Assembly (NCBI GenBank): GCA_965200145.1
Contig: CBDATG010000002.1
Span: 868,001 to 932,000 of the forward strand
Reading direction: 5' to 3'
DNA: 64,000 bases
Source: CBDATG01 sp965200145
GTDB lineage: Bacteria; Chloroflexota; Dehalococcoidia; Lucifugimonadales; Lucifugimonadaceae
This document shows, one piece after another, positions 16,250 through 25,151 of this stretch. The notes beneath the pieces are model-generated. The model was not told the DNA's origin and ran no database searches. It was given only the letters and a program-made list of their open reading frames with translations. A program made the position numbers and the translations under genes. Position 1 is the stretch's first letter. Each line of letters starts with the position of its first letter.

Positions 16250-17086
16250 TTGACTCTACGCACAGGCGTTGCCGCCACGACAATCACTCCGCCCGTCGGC
16301 TATCCCATCGCGGAAACCGACGCCCCCGCAATCGGAATCGATGACGACCTGATGACGAGATGCATGCTGTTGAGCACCGATGCGAAGACTCAGGTGCTCA
16401 TCACATTGGACATCAACACAATCCCAAAACTACTCGCGCAAGAAATCATAGACCGTGCATCATACGCAATCGGCATTCAGGGCGAATCAATCCGAGTCGA
16501 GGCAACCGGCAACGCGACCTCGCCGGCCCTTGACCCCAGCGCATGGTCAATTCCAGCAGTGCAAAGATACACCGATTTCCTGCCAGACATCGTTGCCGGG
16601 AATGCCCTAATGGCAGCATCCAAAATGAAAGACGTAGCCGCTGGATACACAACCTTGCGAATCCCGAACATCTCGTGCTACCGCGACCCTGACCCCAGAG
16701 CAGCAAACTTGGTACGACTCGAAACCACTAAACTGCTGGCAATCCAAGACAGCGACGACGACATCATCGCGACGGTCATTTCAAATCCATGCCCTGCAAT
16801 CGTTAGGAAACCGTCCCGGCGGTGGACCGCCGATTACCCCGGCGCACTCTGCTGGATGCTCCAACAATCGGGAATCGAAGCACCGATATTCGTCAAGGGA
16901 GACTCCAGTGGCATCATGCCATTCGATTGGTTTGACGGCAATCCAAACCCCAGCCATCCCGATCACTCAGCCGACGACGCAAATGCCCTAGCCTTAATCA
17001 TCGCAACGCAGGTTGCACAAGCCCTGCCACGCATCATCCCTAAACGCAACATCGGACCGTCCGAGCTCCTCGCACCTTTCGCCTAA
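16250..17086 (+). CDS. Neutral ceramidase-like protein, probably inactive
   Basis: About 279 aa from TTG 16250, placed just before the family's opening motif RTGVAATTITPPVG. Later blocks (the DINTIP turn and GIMPFDWFDGNPN, in the position of the usual GDINP) follow the order of the neutral/alkaline ceramidase-like domain. The block that normally reads like THTHSGP, supplying zinc ligands, is here ATGNATSPALD without histidine. The protein is also shorter than usual for the family (about 400 aa or more). A non-catalytic or decaying protein is therefore likely. Upstream frame extension runs antisense through the GH4 gene and is not counted. Confidence 0.6.
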   Translation: MTLRTGVAATTITPPVGYPIAETDAPAIGIDDDLMTRCMLLSTDAKTQVLITLDINTIPKLLAQEIIDRASYAIGIQGESIRVEATGNATSPALDPSAWSIPAVQRYTDFLPDIVAGNALMAASKMKDVAAGYTTLRIPNISCYRDPDPRAANLVRLETTKLLAIQDSDDDIIATVISNPCPAIVRKPSRRWTADYPGALCWMLQQSGIEAPIFVKGDSSGIMPFDWFDGNPNPSHPDHSADDANALALIIATQVAQALPRIIPKRNIGPSELLAPFA

Positions 17087-17093
17087 ATCCGGA

Positions 17094-18503
17094 CTAATGC
17101 CAGATGACCATCTTCAGCTCGGTCATCTCATCTAGCGCGTAACTCGGGCCTTCCTTGCCATAACCCGAATCCTTCAGGCCGCCGTACGGCATGAAGTCAG
17201 CGCGGAACTGCGTGCCTGAGTTGATATTCAGGTTACCTGCATCAGCCTCCAACGCGAATCGCATCGCAGAGTCGACATCCTGCGTGAAGATAGCAGCTGC
17301 GAGTCCGAAATCGGTGTCGTTCGCAAGAGCGATCGCGTCATCTATGTCGCTCGCAGGCATTACCGCAACAGCCGGACCAAACAGCTCTTCGCGAGATATC
17401 CGCGCCATAGGATCAACATCCGCCAGCACAGTCGGACTCATCACGGCTCCATCTCGCTCGCCACCGGCAACAACGCGCGCACCCGACGAGGCCGCATCAT
17501 CAACCCACTCCTGCACCCGAGCAGCATCCCGCTCGCGTACCAACGGACCCATCGCAACCGATTCATCTCTCGGATCCCCGAAAGACATCGCGTCTACCTT
17601 CGGAGCCAAAACATCCAGAAAATCCGTGTACGCCGACTCTTGCACTATCACTCGCTGCGTCGAAATGCAAACTTGCCCCGCATTCGCATAACCAGACGTG
17701 CAAGTTGCATCCGCGACCTTGGCCAAGTCGGCATCGGGCATCACTATCAGCGGCGAGTTCGAACCCAACTCCATCGTTACCTTCTTCAACCCCGCGACCT
17801 GCGTGATGCGCTCTCCTACCTCGCGAGAACCCGTGAACGTCACCTTGCGAACGTTCGGAAGCGAAACCAACGCGTCCCCGACCGTCGCGCCAGAACCAGT
17901 GATGCACTGAATCGCCAGCTCCGGAACTCCCGCCTCAAGCAGTAACTCGGTCAACTTCAACGCTGAAAGTGGGGTGTCAGATGCTGGCTTAATGATCACC
18001 GCGTTACCCGCTGCCAGCGCTGGACCCACCTTGTGCGCCACCAAGTTCAGAGGAAAGTTGAACGGTGAGATCGCCGCAACGACACCCACTGGCACACGAA
18101 CAGTGAACCCGAACTTGCCCGCATTGCCCGGCGAAGCATCCAGCGGCATCGTCTCCCCACGTAAACGCTTAGCTTCCTCGGCAGACCAGGTCATCGTCTG
18201 CACGCAACGATCAACCTCCGTCCTACCCTCGCCGATCACCTTGCCCTCCTCTGAGGTGATCGTCCGACCAAGGTCCTCACGGTTCGCCTTGATCAACTCA
18301 ACAGCGCGCATCAATATCTCGTAACGGTCAAATCCCGTCAGACCCGCCATCTGCTCGCGGCCAGACTCGGCCGCACGGCCAGCAACCGCCACATCCTCAA
18401 CAGAGGCAGAAGGAACCGTCTCAAACGCCTCACCCGTGTACGGATTCACCACATCAACGCGCGAATCGCGATCAACCCATTCACCTGCCAGATACATCTT
18501 CAT
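17094..18503 (-). CDS. NAD(P)-dependent aldehyde dehydrogenase
   Basis: A complete 469-aa aldehyde dehydrogenase. SPFNFPLN carries the catalytic Asn, FTGSREVG is the cofactor loop, MELGSNSP holds the general-base Glu, GQVCIS has the catalytic Cys near residue 275, and EELFGPAV follows. ELGS in place of ELGG resembles the lactaldehyde/phosphonoacetaldehyde/sulfolactaldehyde branch, but this is not enough to assign a substrate. AAGGAGAG precedes ATG 18503. It converges on the ceramidase-like gene and may act with the MDR dehydrogenase in sugar or alcohol breakdown. Confidence 0.9.
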   Translation of the reverse strand: MKMYLAGEWVDRDSRVDVVNPYTGEAFETVPSASVEDVAVAGRAAESGREQMAGLTGFDRYEILMRAVELIKANREDLGRTITSEEGKVIGEGRTEVDRCVQTMTWSAEEAKRLRGETMPLDASPGNAGKFGFTVRVPVGVVAAISPFNFPLNLVAHKVGPALAAGNAVIIKPASDTPLSALKLTELLLEAGVPELAIQCITGSGATVGDALVSLPNVRKVTFTGSREVGERITQVAGLKKVTMELGSNSPLIVMPDADLAKVADATCTSGYANAGQVCISTQRVIVQESAYTDFLDVLAPKVDAMSFGDPRDESVAMGPLVRERDAARVQEWVDDAASSGARVVAGGERDGAVMSPTVLADVDPMARISREELFGPAVAVMPASDIDDAIALANDTDFGLAAAIFTQDVDSAMRFALEADAGNLNINSGTQFRADFMPYGGLKDSGYGKEGPSYALDEMTELKMVIWH

Positions 18504-18528
18504 TGCAAACTCTCCTTAGTTTTCGCGC

Positions 18529-18583
18529 GAGTGTCAGGAATTCTAAATCCAGAAGTTTATCGGTATCTAGCCGACTGACACTC
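18529..18583. repeat. Inverted repeat upstream of the aldehyde dehydrogenase
   Basis: GAGTGTCAG (18529-18537) and CTGACACTC (18575-18583) are perfect 9-bp arms separated by 37 bp. They lie 26-80 nt before the aldehyde dehydrogenase ATG and directly after the stop of the gene at 18592. This could be a regulator site or the terminator of the restriction gene; no T run supports the latter. Confidence 0.45.
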
Positions 18584-18591
18584 CCAGAAGT

Positions 18592-21500
18592 CTAGACGGC
18601 CCACGGATGCGGATTCGTCCGATCATACTTGGCCAAGCTGTGTTGCGGCATCACGCGCCTCACAACAGCATCAATCTCGTCCGCAATCCCAGTATCCCTC
18701 AACTCGCGCCGAATGCGTTTCGATGCCATAACTTGCGATGCGTCCTCCGGCAATACCTGCGTCACCAACGTCAACGCACTCTCTTCAGCCACCGCGCAGA
18801 GTCTCGCCAGCTCCATGTGGTCCCCATTCTCTGGATCAAACCGAGGAATCGGAACCCTGCGCCAGACGTGTTGCATGAAGTGTCGATCCGATCTCCGCGC
18901 GCCTTGGAACGCCGACTGAAGGCACGGTGCATTCAACAGGCACACCAGATAACCTGATTCTTCTTCGGTATCGGCCACAAAGTAGTAACTGGAATGGTCC
19001 ACTGGGATACCCGCAGCTAACCTCGCCGCCCTCAAGATCTGACCCGAACTGTTGTGTGCAACCTTCACCAGTCGATCGTCCGAGTCGGCGACATTCCCCA
19101 ACTGGCTCGAAAGCCCGCGATTTCGGTCCAGTCGATCCCACAGCGTCCGGGGTGTGCTGATTCCTAATGCAGACCTGTCTTTGTACGCTTCGTCAAGATG
19201 CCGCCAGAAGCCATTGTTGACTCGATCGTCCCCCTCGTCCATCCGATCCAAGTCACCATTTTCGTTCACTGGGATCAATGCCAGCGACCTCGTTGGCGAA
19301 AGCGCAAATGTCAACAAGTCCCTCGGTCCCATCACAACTTTCCGAACATAGCTCGCGGGAACGTTCCCACTCATCTGAGGTAAGTCGTTCCAAGGACTGT
19401 GTTTGGACCTTCGCAACGTTACGTTTCGCGTTCCCGGAGGGAACCCGTCCTCCGACTCGCCGATCTGCACGAGAGAGTGAGGAACGAGGGTAGCTCCCGC
19501 CTTGAACTCGCATCTGCCATCAATCACATAATCCGACGCAACCGAATCGAACTCCTGCACAGCCGGTAACCACTCCGTCTTAGTCGCGAACGCAGCCGCA
19601 TAGTCGGTGCCCACCACTCTGTCCGTACCGGAATTACGCAACACTCGAGTCAAAGGCATGTCAACACCGTTCCGCTGAATCCACGCGCAAGACTTCGCAC
19701 CCCTGAAAGGCGCATTCCTAACCTGCGAAAAGTCCAGGAATTCGCTGTTGAACTCGCGCTGATCCTCTCTCACGCGCTCCCAGTTACTCCCCTTAAGCGC
19801 AGCCCAGTTCAACACCCAGCCTGCCGCTACATCTTCGCTATTCAGGAACAAGTCGCGGCAACGCCTCACGAACAACCCAGCTATGTCGAATCCAGTCGCA
19901 GTCTCACCGCTGGCACTCAGCCCCAAACACTCAATCAGCTCCTCCAGTTGGCGCTTACGCTCCTCAACTTGGATATTGGACATTCGCACCCAAGGCGGAT
20001 TCGCAACGATGCGATCTACACCGCGCCTCGCAAGAGACCGCGTCGCCATCTGGTTCGACAGATACCAAGTCCAGACACTGTCCCCCTCTTCAGCACACAC
20101 TGTCGTCAACGCAGCGTGCATGCGGCGCACCGTCTCCCCATCCGACTCAGAGAGAGAGCCGGTTATACCAGCAGGTAGGGCATCCCCTTGATGTGCACTG
20201 CGAACTATTCGGCCAAGCTGCGAGCTGAAGTCGGGAGACTCCGCGAAAGCACTCGGTACCGGAATCATCGTGCCCTTAGGACTCTCAATCTCAACATACG
20301 GCGCATCCGGGTTCCCGTTCGTCATATTCATCCCGTTCAACCCTCGGATCGCCAAACCATCACCCTGGAACACATTCAGGCTCTCCGGGTTTATCCCCGA
20401 ACCGTCGGGCAGAGCACGCATCAAAGTCGCCCGCGCTATCGAGACCGCGATGGGGTGAATGTCAATACCATTGACCAACTTGACGACGATCTGCGCCTGG
20501 TCGTGTTGGTTCAGGTGTTGCACCGTCATCGCATCGCATTCCAATACGCGCTTGGCCGCGTGATACAGGAACGTCCCCGACCCGCAAGCCGGGTCAAGCA
20601 CGCCTATGCCACGTAGTGGTTCACTCCCGCTTTCCAACGCCGCCGTAACAGAACGTTCACACCAGGCATCATCCAATACCTCGTTAACAATCACCTCCGC
20701 CAGCCAATCTGGTGTGTAGAACTCTCCAAACGCCTTCCGGTGCTCCGGCCGGATTACCGCCTGATAAACGTCACGAAGCACGTCGCGACCGCGACTCCGC
20801 CAGTCGTACTCATGAACACTTGAAAAGAGTTCGTTCGTCCAGTCAACACCAGCTTGCGAACGAGGCTCGTTGCTGGCGCCACGATTCTGCGGCCAACTCG
20901 AAAATCCATCGACAACAACCTCAACTCCCGGCCTGTCTCTACCCTCAAGAGAAGCGATTACTGCGTCTGCCGCATGCGCCAGCAGCGTATGATCAACAAA
21001 TAGGTCAGATTCCGAGTCTTCAAGTGTGAATCCTGACCCGCGATTCATGTCCAGCCAAAGATTCCGCTTCGTTTCAGTCCCGGACTGCGACGCAAGCTGA
21101 CCATACAGATCCCGTAACGCAGGCGCCCGCAAACGGAAAATGTCCGCTATCGCCTCGGGATCCTCAGGCAACGCACGCTTCGCAGATACATCACCTATCC
21201 TGCGAGTCAGCCAACTGCAAAGGTCATCCGCCGCATCAGATGCAAACGGACTAACCTCAGGCAAAGGATCGGTCAACTCACCAGATTCATCGACCATCCA
21301 ACGATACAGGTAATACAGCCGCCCATCCGTCAGGATACCCTTCCAATCCCTCGGACGCGGATCAAGGGACGGCGCAATCCGTTGCTGCTCCGACCTAGAG
21401 CGCACATAACGCAACAACTGCTCAAACTGCGTTTCATCATCCCGCCGCGCATCGGGATCAACCTGCCCGCGGCGCTTAGTCTCGATTATCACATTGTGCG

Positions 21501-21723
21501 CTTCAAGAAAAATATCCGCCGAACCATCGCCATCATCAGCCTCAGTTCGCACTTCATAACCCAATGCGCGAAGCAACCCGACGAGTTCGATCTTGACCGC
21601 ATCCTCGTTGCCGCCTGTGCCTCCGAGTAACGCACGCGCGTGCTCCAGCGCCTGCGACGAAGGCGCACCATGCATCGCATCAGTATCGTTCGTAGTCATT
21701 TGATTACGCAGCGTCTGGCTCAA
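18592..21723 (-). CDS. Single-polypeptide restriction-modification enzyme (type IIG-like)
   Basis: A protein of up to 1043 aa. The N-terminal region (about 40-100) has a PD-(D/E)xK nuclease-like motif, ADIF followed by IIETKR. The middle holds an N6-adenine methyltransferase: FGEFYTPDWLAE, motif I LDPACGSGTFLYHA and motif IV NPPWVR. The C-terminal third resembles a target-recognition region. This order (nuclease, methylase, specificity) fits type IIG enzymes such as the Eco57I/BseRI class. BREX PglX is an alternative but no other BREX gene is present. TTG 21723 and ATG 21699 are both possible starts; neither has a good Shine-Dalgarno. DNA cleavage at a specific site is inferred. Confidence 0.75.
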   Translation of the reverse strand: MSQTLRNQMTTNDTDAMHGAPSSQALEHARALLGGTGGNEDAVKIELVGLLRALGYEVRTEADDGDGSADIFLEAHNVIIETKRRGQVDPDARRDDETQFEQLLRYVRSRSEQQRIAPSLDPRPRDWKGILTDGRLYYLYRWMVDESGELTDPLPEVSPFASDAADDLCSWLTRRIGDVSAKRALPEDPEAIADIFRLRAPALRDLYGQLASQSGTETKRNLWLDMNRGSGFTLEDSESDLFVDHTLLAHAADAVIASLEGRDRPGVEVVVDGFSSWPQNRGASNEPRSQAGVDWTNELFSSVHEYDWRSRGRDVLRDVYQAVIRPEHRKAFGEFYTPDWLAEVIVNEVLDDAWCERSVTAALESGSEPLRGIGVLDPACGSGTFLYHAAKRVLECDAMTVQHLNQHDQAQIVVKLVNGIDIHPIAVSIARATLMRALPDGSGINPESLNVFQGDGLAIRGLNGMNMTNGNPDAPYVEIESPKGTMIPVPSAFAESPDFSSQLGRIVRSAHQGDALPAGITGSLSESDGETVRRMHAALTTVCAEEGDSVWTWYLSNQMATRSLARRGVDRIVANPPWVRMSNIQVEERKRQLEELIECLGLSASGETATGFDIAGLFVRRCRDLFLNSEDVAAGWVLNWAALKGSNWERVREDQREFNSEFLDFSQVRNAPFRGAKSCAWIQRNGVDMPLTRVLRNSGTDRVVGTDYAAAFATKTEWLPAVQEFDSVASDYVIDGRCEFKAGATLVPHSLVQIGESEDGFPPGTRNVTLRRSKHSPWNDLPQMSGNVPASYVRKVVMGPRDLLTFALSPTRSLALIPVNENGDLDRMDEGDDRVNNGFWRHLDEAYKDRSALGISTPRTLWDRLDRNRGLSSQLGNVADSDDRLVKVAHNSSGQILRAARLAAGIPVDHSSYYFVADTEEESGYLVCLLNAPCLQSAFQGARRSDRHFMQHVWRRVPIPRFDPENGDHMELARLCAVAEESALTLVTQVLPEDASQVMASKRIRRELRDTGIADEIDAVVRRVMPQHSLAKYDRTNPHPWAV

Positions 21724-21935
21724 CGGAGGACCACGTTTCCCGTGGCAGGTCTTTCAACAACTATTCAAAGCATTCAGAGCCGACACGAGGGAGCACATGC
21801 CGGACGGCCTGGCTACTAAACAAGGTTAAACCGTTTCGCAGGTTCGCGCGTTCCTGATGAGAAATCACAAATTGAGTCGCCCGTCACCGCACGCGTCAGT
21901 CATCCACAACGTCGGCCATCTATAACCTTATCCCT

Positions 21936-23192
21936 ATGAATCCCACTCGCCGCGTCCGACGCACGCGCTCTGGAATCGGACGCGTCACACAAACATTCCG
22001 GAGCTCCGGTTTGCGGACGCTGTTGCTCCATACAACCCTTTGGGGCAACGGATACCAGATGGCAACGGTCGCCCAGATCTATGCCCTACTGCAAATCACC
22101 GATTCCCAGTTCCAACTCGCAATTCTCGGAGGTGCCACATCGGTCGGAACAGTCGGAACGGCACTCATCGGCGGAACTCTAGCAGACCGATTCAGCCGCA
22201 AATCCCTCCTCATGTTCGGCTCAACTATCACCGCGACGACATTCACAGTCATAGGATTCCTGTTAATTACTGGACTCGCGCAACCTTGGCACCTACAACT
22301 CGCAGCCTTCGTCCAAGGCTCGTCGCTCGCACTTGATTGGACTGCCCGATTCGCAATCATACCGAACATGGTAGAACGGCGAATCCTCCTTAGATCACTC
22401 TCCTTCGACTTAGCAACGTTCAACCTCACGCGCGTCATCGCACCGTTGATTTGGGGAGTCATCGTCGCAGAAATAGATCACATCGTTCCGTACTACGTCG
22501 TCGCCGCTCTTCTCGTCGCAAACCTCATGGTCGTAACGCAATTCAAACCAGCACCAGATGCCACAGAGCACAGCCACGGCGCACTAATGTCCGAGATCAC
22601 ACAAATCCCGAAAATACTCATGAGCGACCCGCGTGTCTTCGGAACTATGACGTTCACGGCAGTGACCGCGCTCGCCCTAGGAGGTTTCACATACCTGCTA
22701 ACGCCGTTCGGACAAAACGTGGTCGGCGCATCAGCCACAGGAATATCCACTCTGTTCAGCGCAGTCGGCGTAGGCGCATTCGTCGGCTCTCTATCCATCG
22801 GTGTACTAGGCGCACCAAAACGTATCGGCTGGATGATGATCGCCGCCGTATTCGCAATGGCAACCGCTACAGTCGCTTTCGCAATGTCTAGTCTGTTACT
22901 GATCGCCGTCGCACTCGCATGCGCCTTTGCAATCTCGCACTCGACCCACGTCGGACTCGGATATCTCATCCTAATGCTCTCAACTTCAGACGAAACTCGC
23001 GGACGAATCGCAGGCTTATACGAACTCGCCTGGTCAGGATTCCCAATCGGCGGACTGGTGTTCCCTGCCATCGCAGGAATCACTACAGAGCGCACATCAT
23101 TGCTGGTAATACCGGTGATGCTAGTTTGCGCCACCGTCATCAGCGCGATCTTCAACCCCACGCTCCGAAGATTCAGCCTCGCGCGAAGGTAG
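21936..23192 (+). CDS. MFS transporter (EntS/MFS_3-like exporter)
   Basis: A 418-aa protein with 12 predicted membrane helices and the MFS loop motif GGTLADRFSRKSLL between helices 2 and 3. The overall pattern, with a weakly conserved second half and GRIAGLYELAWSGFPIGG near the C-terminus, matches the enterobactin-exporter-like MFS_3 group. It is an inner-membrane, proton-driven transporter with unknown cargo. TATAAC (21921-21926) lies 9 nt before the ATG and no Shine-Dalgarno is visible, so the message may be leaderless. It converges on ccmE. Confidence 0.82.
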   Translation: MNPTRRVRRTRSGIGRVTQTFRSSGLRTLLLHTTLWGNGYQMATVAQIYALLQITDSQFQLAILGGATSVGTVGTALIGGTLADRFSRKSLLMFGSTITATTFTVIGFLLITGLAQPWHLQLAAFVQGSSLALDWTARFAIIPNMVERRILLRSLSFDLATFNLTRVIAPLIWGVIVAEIDHIVPYYVVAALLVANLMVVTQFKPAPDATEHSHGALMSEITQIPKILMSDPRVFGTMTFTAVTALALGGFTYLLTPFGQNVVGASATGISTLFSAVGVGAFVGSLSIGVLGAPKRIGWMMIAAVFAMATATVAFAMSSLLLIAVALACAFAISHSTHVGLGYLILMLSTSDETRGRIAGLYELAWSGFPIGGLVFPAIAGITTERTSLLVIPVMLVCATVISAIFNPTLRRFSLARR

Positions 23193-23240
23193 GCGGCACC
23201 GAGTGGGTCCGATCGTCGCAACGCTCAGAGCCAGCTGACC

Positions 23241-23759
23241 TCAGTAGGGTGCCTCGCCCTCAGCAGTCAGGTACTTCGACGGGCACCGCACCGTCATCTG
23301 TTCGGCATGGAACACACCATCCGCCTCCACAATGCCGGTCATGATCAACTCGGAATGCTCGTTGAAGAAAACCTCACCGATCTCGCCCGCGTAAACCACC
23401 GGCAGCTCCTCTGCACCACCTTCATCGCGCACGCGGAAGTTGGCGGTAATCCCATCGGGTGACTTGACGTACGAACCCGCAACCAATTTCCCGATTATCC
23501 CGACCTGTCCGCCGGACGCGGACTGTCCAGCATCACCCAGCGTTGAAGCAACCTCGTCAACTTCAAGATACTGCGTCGTAGCCTCATTGAACGCGTAAAC
23601 CGCCAAGTAGCCAATGCCAGCGAGGAATATCAGCGCGACTGCGATTACCTTCGCCTTGCCACTCAACAATACGGTCGATTTCGCTTCGGAACCCGTGACG
23701 CGCGGAGGTCGAGTTTCGGAAACGATCGGTCCAGTGGTTTCGCTAGGTACCTTCGCCAT
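23241..23759 (-). CDS. ccmE: Cytochrome c maturation haem chaperone CcmE (CxxxY type)
   Basis: A 172-aa protein with one N-terminal membrane anchor (about residues 35-57) and the small beta-barrel domain of CcmE (EVDEV, GQVGIIGKLVAGSY, VVYAGEIGEVFFNE). The haem-attachment motif reads CPSKY, the Cys-x3-Tyr variant known from archaea and some sulfate reducers, in place of His-x3-Tyr. The first ~30 residues are a polar extension. It binds haem from CcmC outside the membrane for delivery to apocytochromes. It overlaps the end of ccmD by 17 bp and is last in the ccmABCDE run. Confidence 0.9.
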   Translation of the reverse strand: MAKVPSETTGPIVSETRPPRVTGSEAKSTVLLSGKAKVIAVALIFLAGIGYLAVYAFNEATTQYLEVDEVASTLGDAGQSASGGQVGIIGKLVAGSYVKSPDGITANFRVRDEGGAEELPVVYAGEIGEVFFNEHSELIMTGIVEADGVFHAEQMTVRCPSKYLTAEGEAPY

Positions 23760-24288
23760 CCCTTGTTGAACCCCGCGACTCGCGCAGCTGAACTATTTCC
23801 TGCGACAACGACCGATGCCGCTGTCCCAAATACAACACGTATGCGACGAGAGCCAACCAACCGATGGCGAACGCCGCGAACAGATATCCCAGATTAGACG
23901 AAATCGAAACCGGACGAGCCTGAACCACCGACAACGCGACACCAGCTGAAGACTCGATCGTTATTCGTTGCTGCCGTCGTTGCTGGTCTTCTACGCGCCT
24001 CAAGGCTTCGGTAAGGTCCGTCGCACCGTCAGACGAAACCCAACGGTCACCAACCGCATTTTCCAAACCGAACGATGTCTCGCCCGTGACATCAAACTCC
24101 AACATGTTGCCGTCCGAAGTCACCAGTCGGATACCAGATAGACCGCCGGATTCAGACCTGTCAACGCCAATCACCACGCCTGTCGTGATATCCGCGTCCT
24201 GAGCGCGTGCCATCACGTTGAACAGTGCGACCAATCCTACGGCGACCACCAATGGCATGACGGTCAATGCGACCCTGACCCGCGTCAT
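23743..24288 (-). CDS. ccmD: CcmD-like protein with an extra extracytoplasmic domain
   Basis: The last ~45 residues (NLGYLFAAFAIGWLALVAYV, then a basic-acidic helix) match CcmD, normally a peptide of about 40-70 aa that helps release haem-loaded CcmE. Here it is preceded by a signal-type helix ending AQD and about 90 residues of beta-rich domain (TTGVVIGVDRS, GIRLVTSDGNMLEFDV), giving 181 aa. Position between ccmC and ccmE, with ATGA overlap upstream, supports the call. The function of the added domain is unknown. Confidence 0.7.
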   Translation of the reverse strand: MTRVRVALTVMPLVVAVGLVALFNVMARAQDADITTGVVIGVDRSESGGLSGIRLVTSDGNMLEFDVTGETSFGLENAVGDRWVSSDGATDLTEALRRVEDQQRRQQRITIESSAGVALSVVQARPVSISSNLGYLFAAFAIGWLALVAYVLYLGQRHRSLSQEIVQLRESRGSTRDGEGT

Positions 24289-25046
24289 GCCTGCGCCACT
24301 TCCGGCGACATCCGCCCGGCTGTCAACTCATCTAACTCTTCCTCCAACCTTCCGAGTCCCAACCGCTCAACCAAGATCGAAAGGAATAACAGAGTGAACG
24401 CGATCACACTCACCAGCAACGTCAACCCAATCTGCGCCGCTACCGCACTCTCGTCGTCTGCCAACGGACCCACCACCGCGGGCGGATGAGACTCTTGGAA
24501 CAGGATCGACGCGTAGTAAATTATCGGCGTGTCAATTGCGCCCAAAATCGCAATGATCGCAGATATCCTGCGCCGTTGGTCACCCGGCGGAAAGTAGGCG
24601 CGGAACATCAAGTAAGCCACATAAATCAAGAACAAGATCAGCGCTGTAGTCAGCTTCGCCTCGCCAGTCCACCACACTAACCACACAGGACGCGCCCAGA
24701 CTATCCCAGAAACAAGCATCACCGCGCCGAACACCAACCCAACCTCAGCCACTGAGACTGCCCGGCGGTCCCACTTCGCATCACGCGTCCGCAGATACAT
24801 CACGCTCGCGAACGCAACTACGACGATCGCTACCATCGACACCCAAGCCACCGGCACATGCAGATACAAGATACGTTGCACAGCTCCTTGACTCACATCC
24901 GTCGGAACCCAGCGGAACATCATCCACAAGGCTACCAACATCGCGACCAGCGTTACTGAGTGCAGCACGCGTCGTGATTTGATCGGACCTAGAGTCAAGT
25001 GACCGGCAACCCTTCGTTTTGCATCACAATACTTGCGCCGTGTCAT
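24285..25046 (-). CDS. ccmC: Haem exporter/handling protein CcmC
   Basis: A CcmC-family membrane protein of about 253 aa from ATG 25046 (a GTG at 25091 is an alternative) with six membrane helices. RILYLHVPVAW and SHPPAVV carry the His residues expected to bind haem. The tryptophan-rich loop reads WARPVWLVWWTGEAKLT; the canonical WxWD pair is replaced by G-E. It presents haem to CcmE at the outer face. TATACT at 25068-25073 (on the complementary strand) could give it its own promoter, fitting the 105-bp gap after ccmB. Its TGA overlaps the next ATG. Confidence 0.88.
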   Translation of the reverse strand: MTRRKYCDAKRRVAGHLTLGPIKSRRVLHSVTLVAMLVALWMMFRWVPTDVSQGAVQRILYLHVPVAWVSMVAIVVVAFASVMYLRTRDAKWDRRAVSVAEVGLVFGAVMLVSGIVWARPVWLVWWTGEAKLTTALILFLIYVAYLMFRAYFPPGDQRRRISAIIAILGAIDTPIIYYASILFQESHPPAVVGPLADDESAVAAQIGLTLLVSVIAFTLLFLSILVERLGLGRLEEELDELTAGRMSPEVAQA

Positions 25047-25151
25047 CCATATCCGATCACAACGAATCAGTATACCACCGCTTGAAATCACCCACGACCT
25101 CGTACATATCCACCCGATCAGCGCGAACTAACCTGGACCAGGTATGTAAGC

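Noticed and set aside
18592..21723. BREX PglX methylase
   Set aside because: No brxA/B/C, pglZ or brxL nearby, and an N-terminal nuclease-like motif is present; type IIG fits better.
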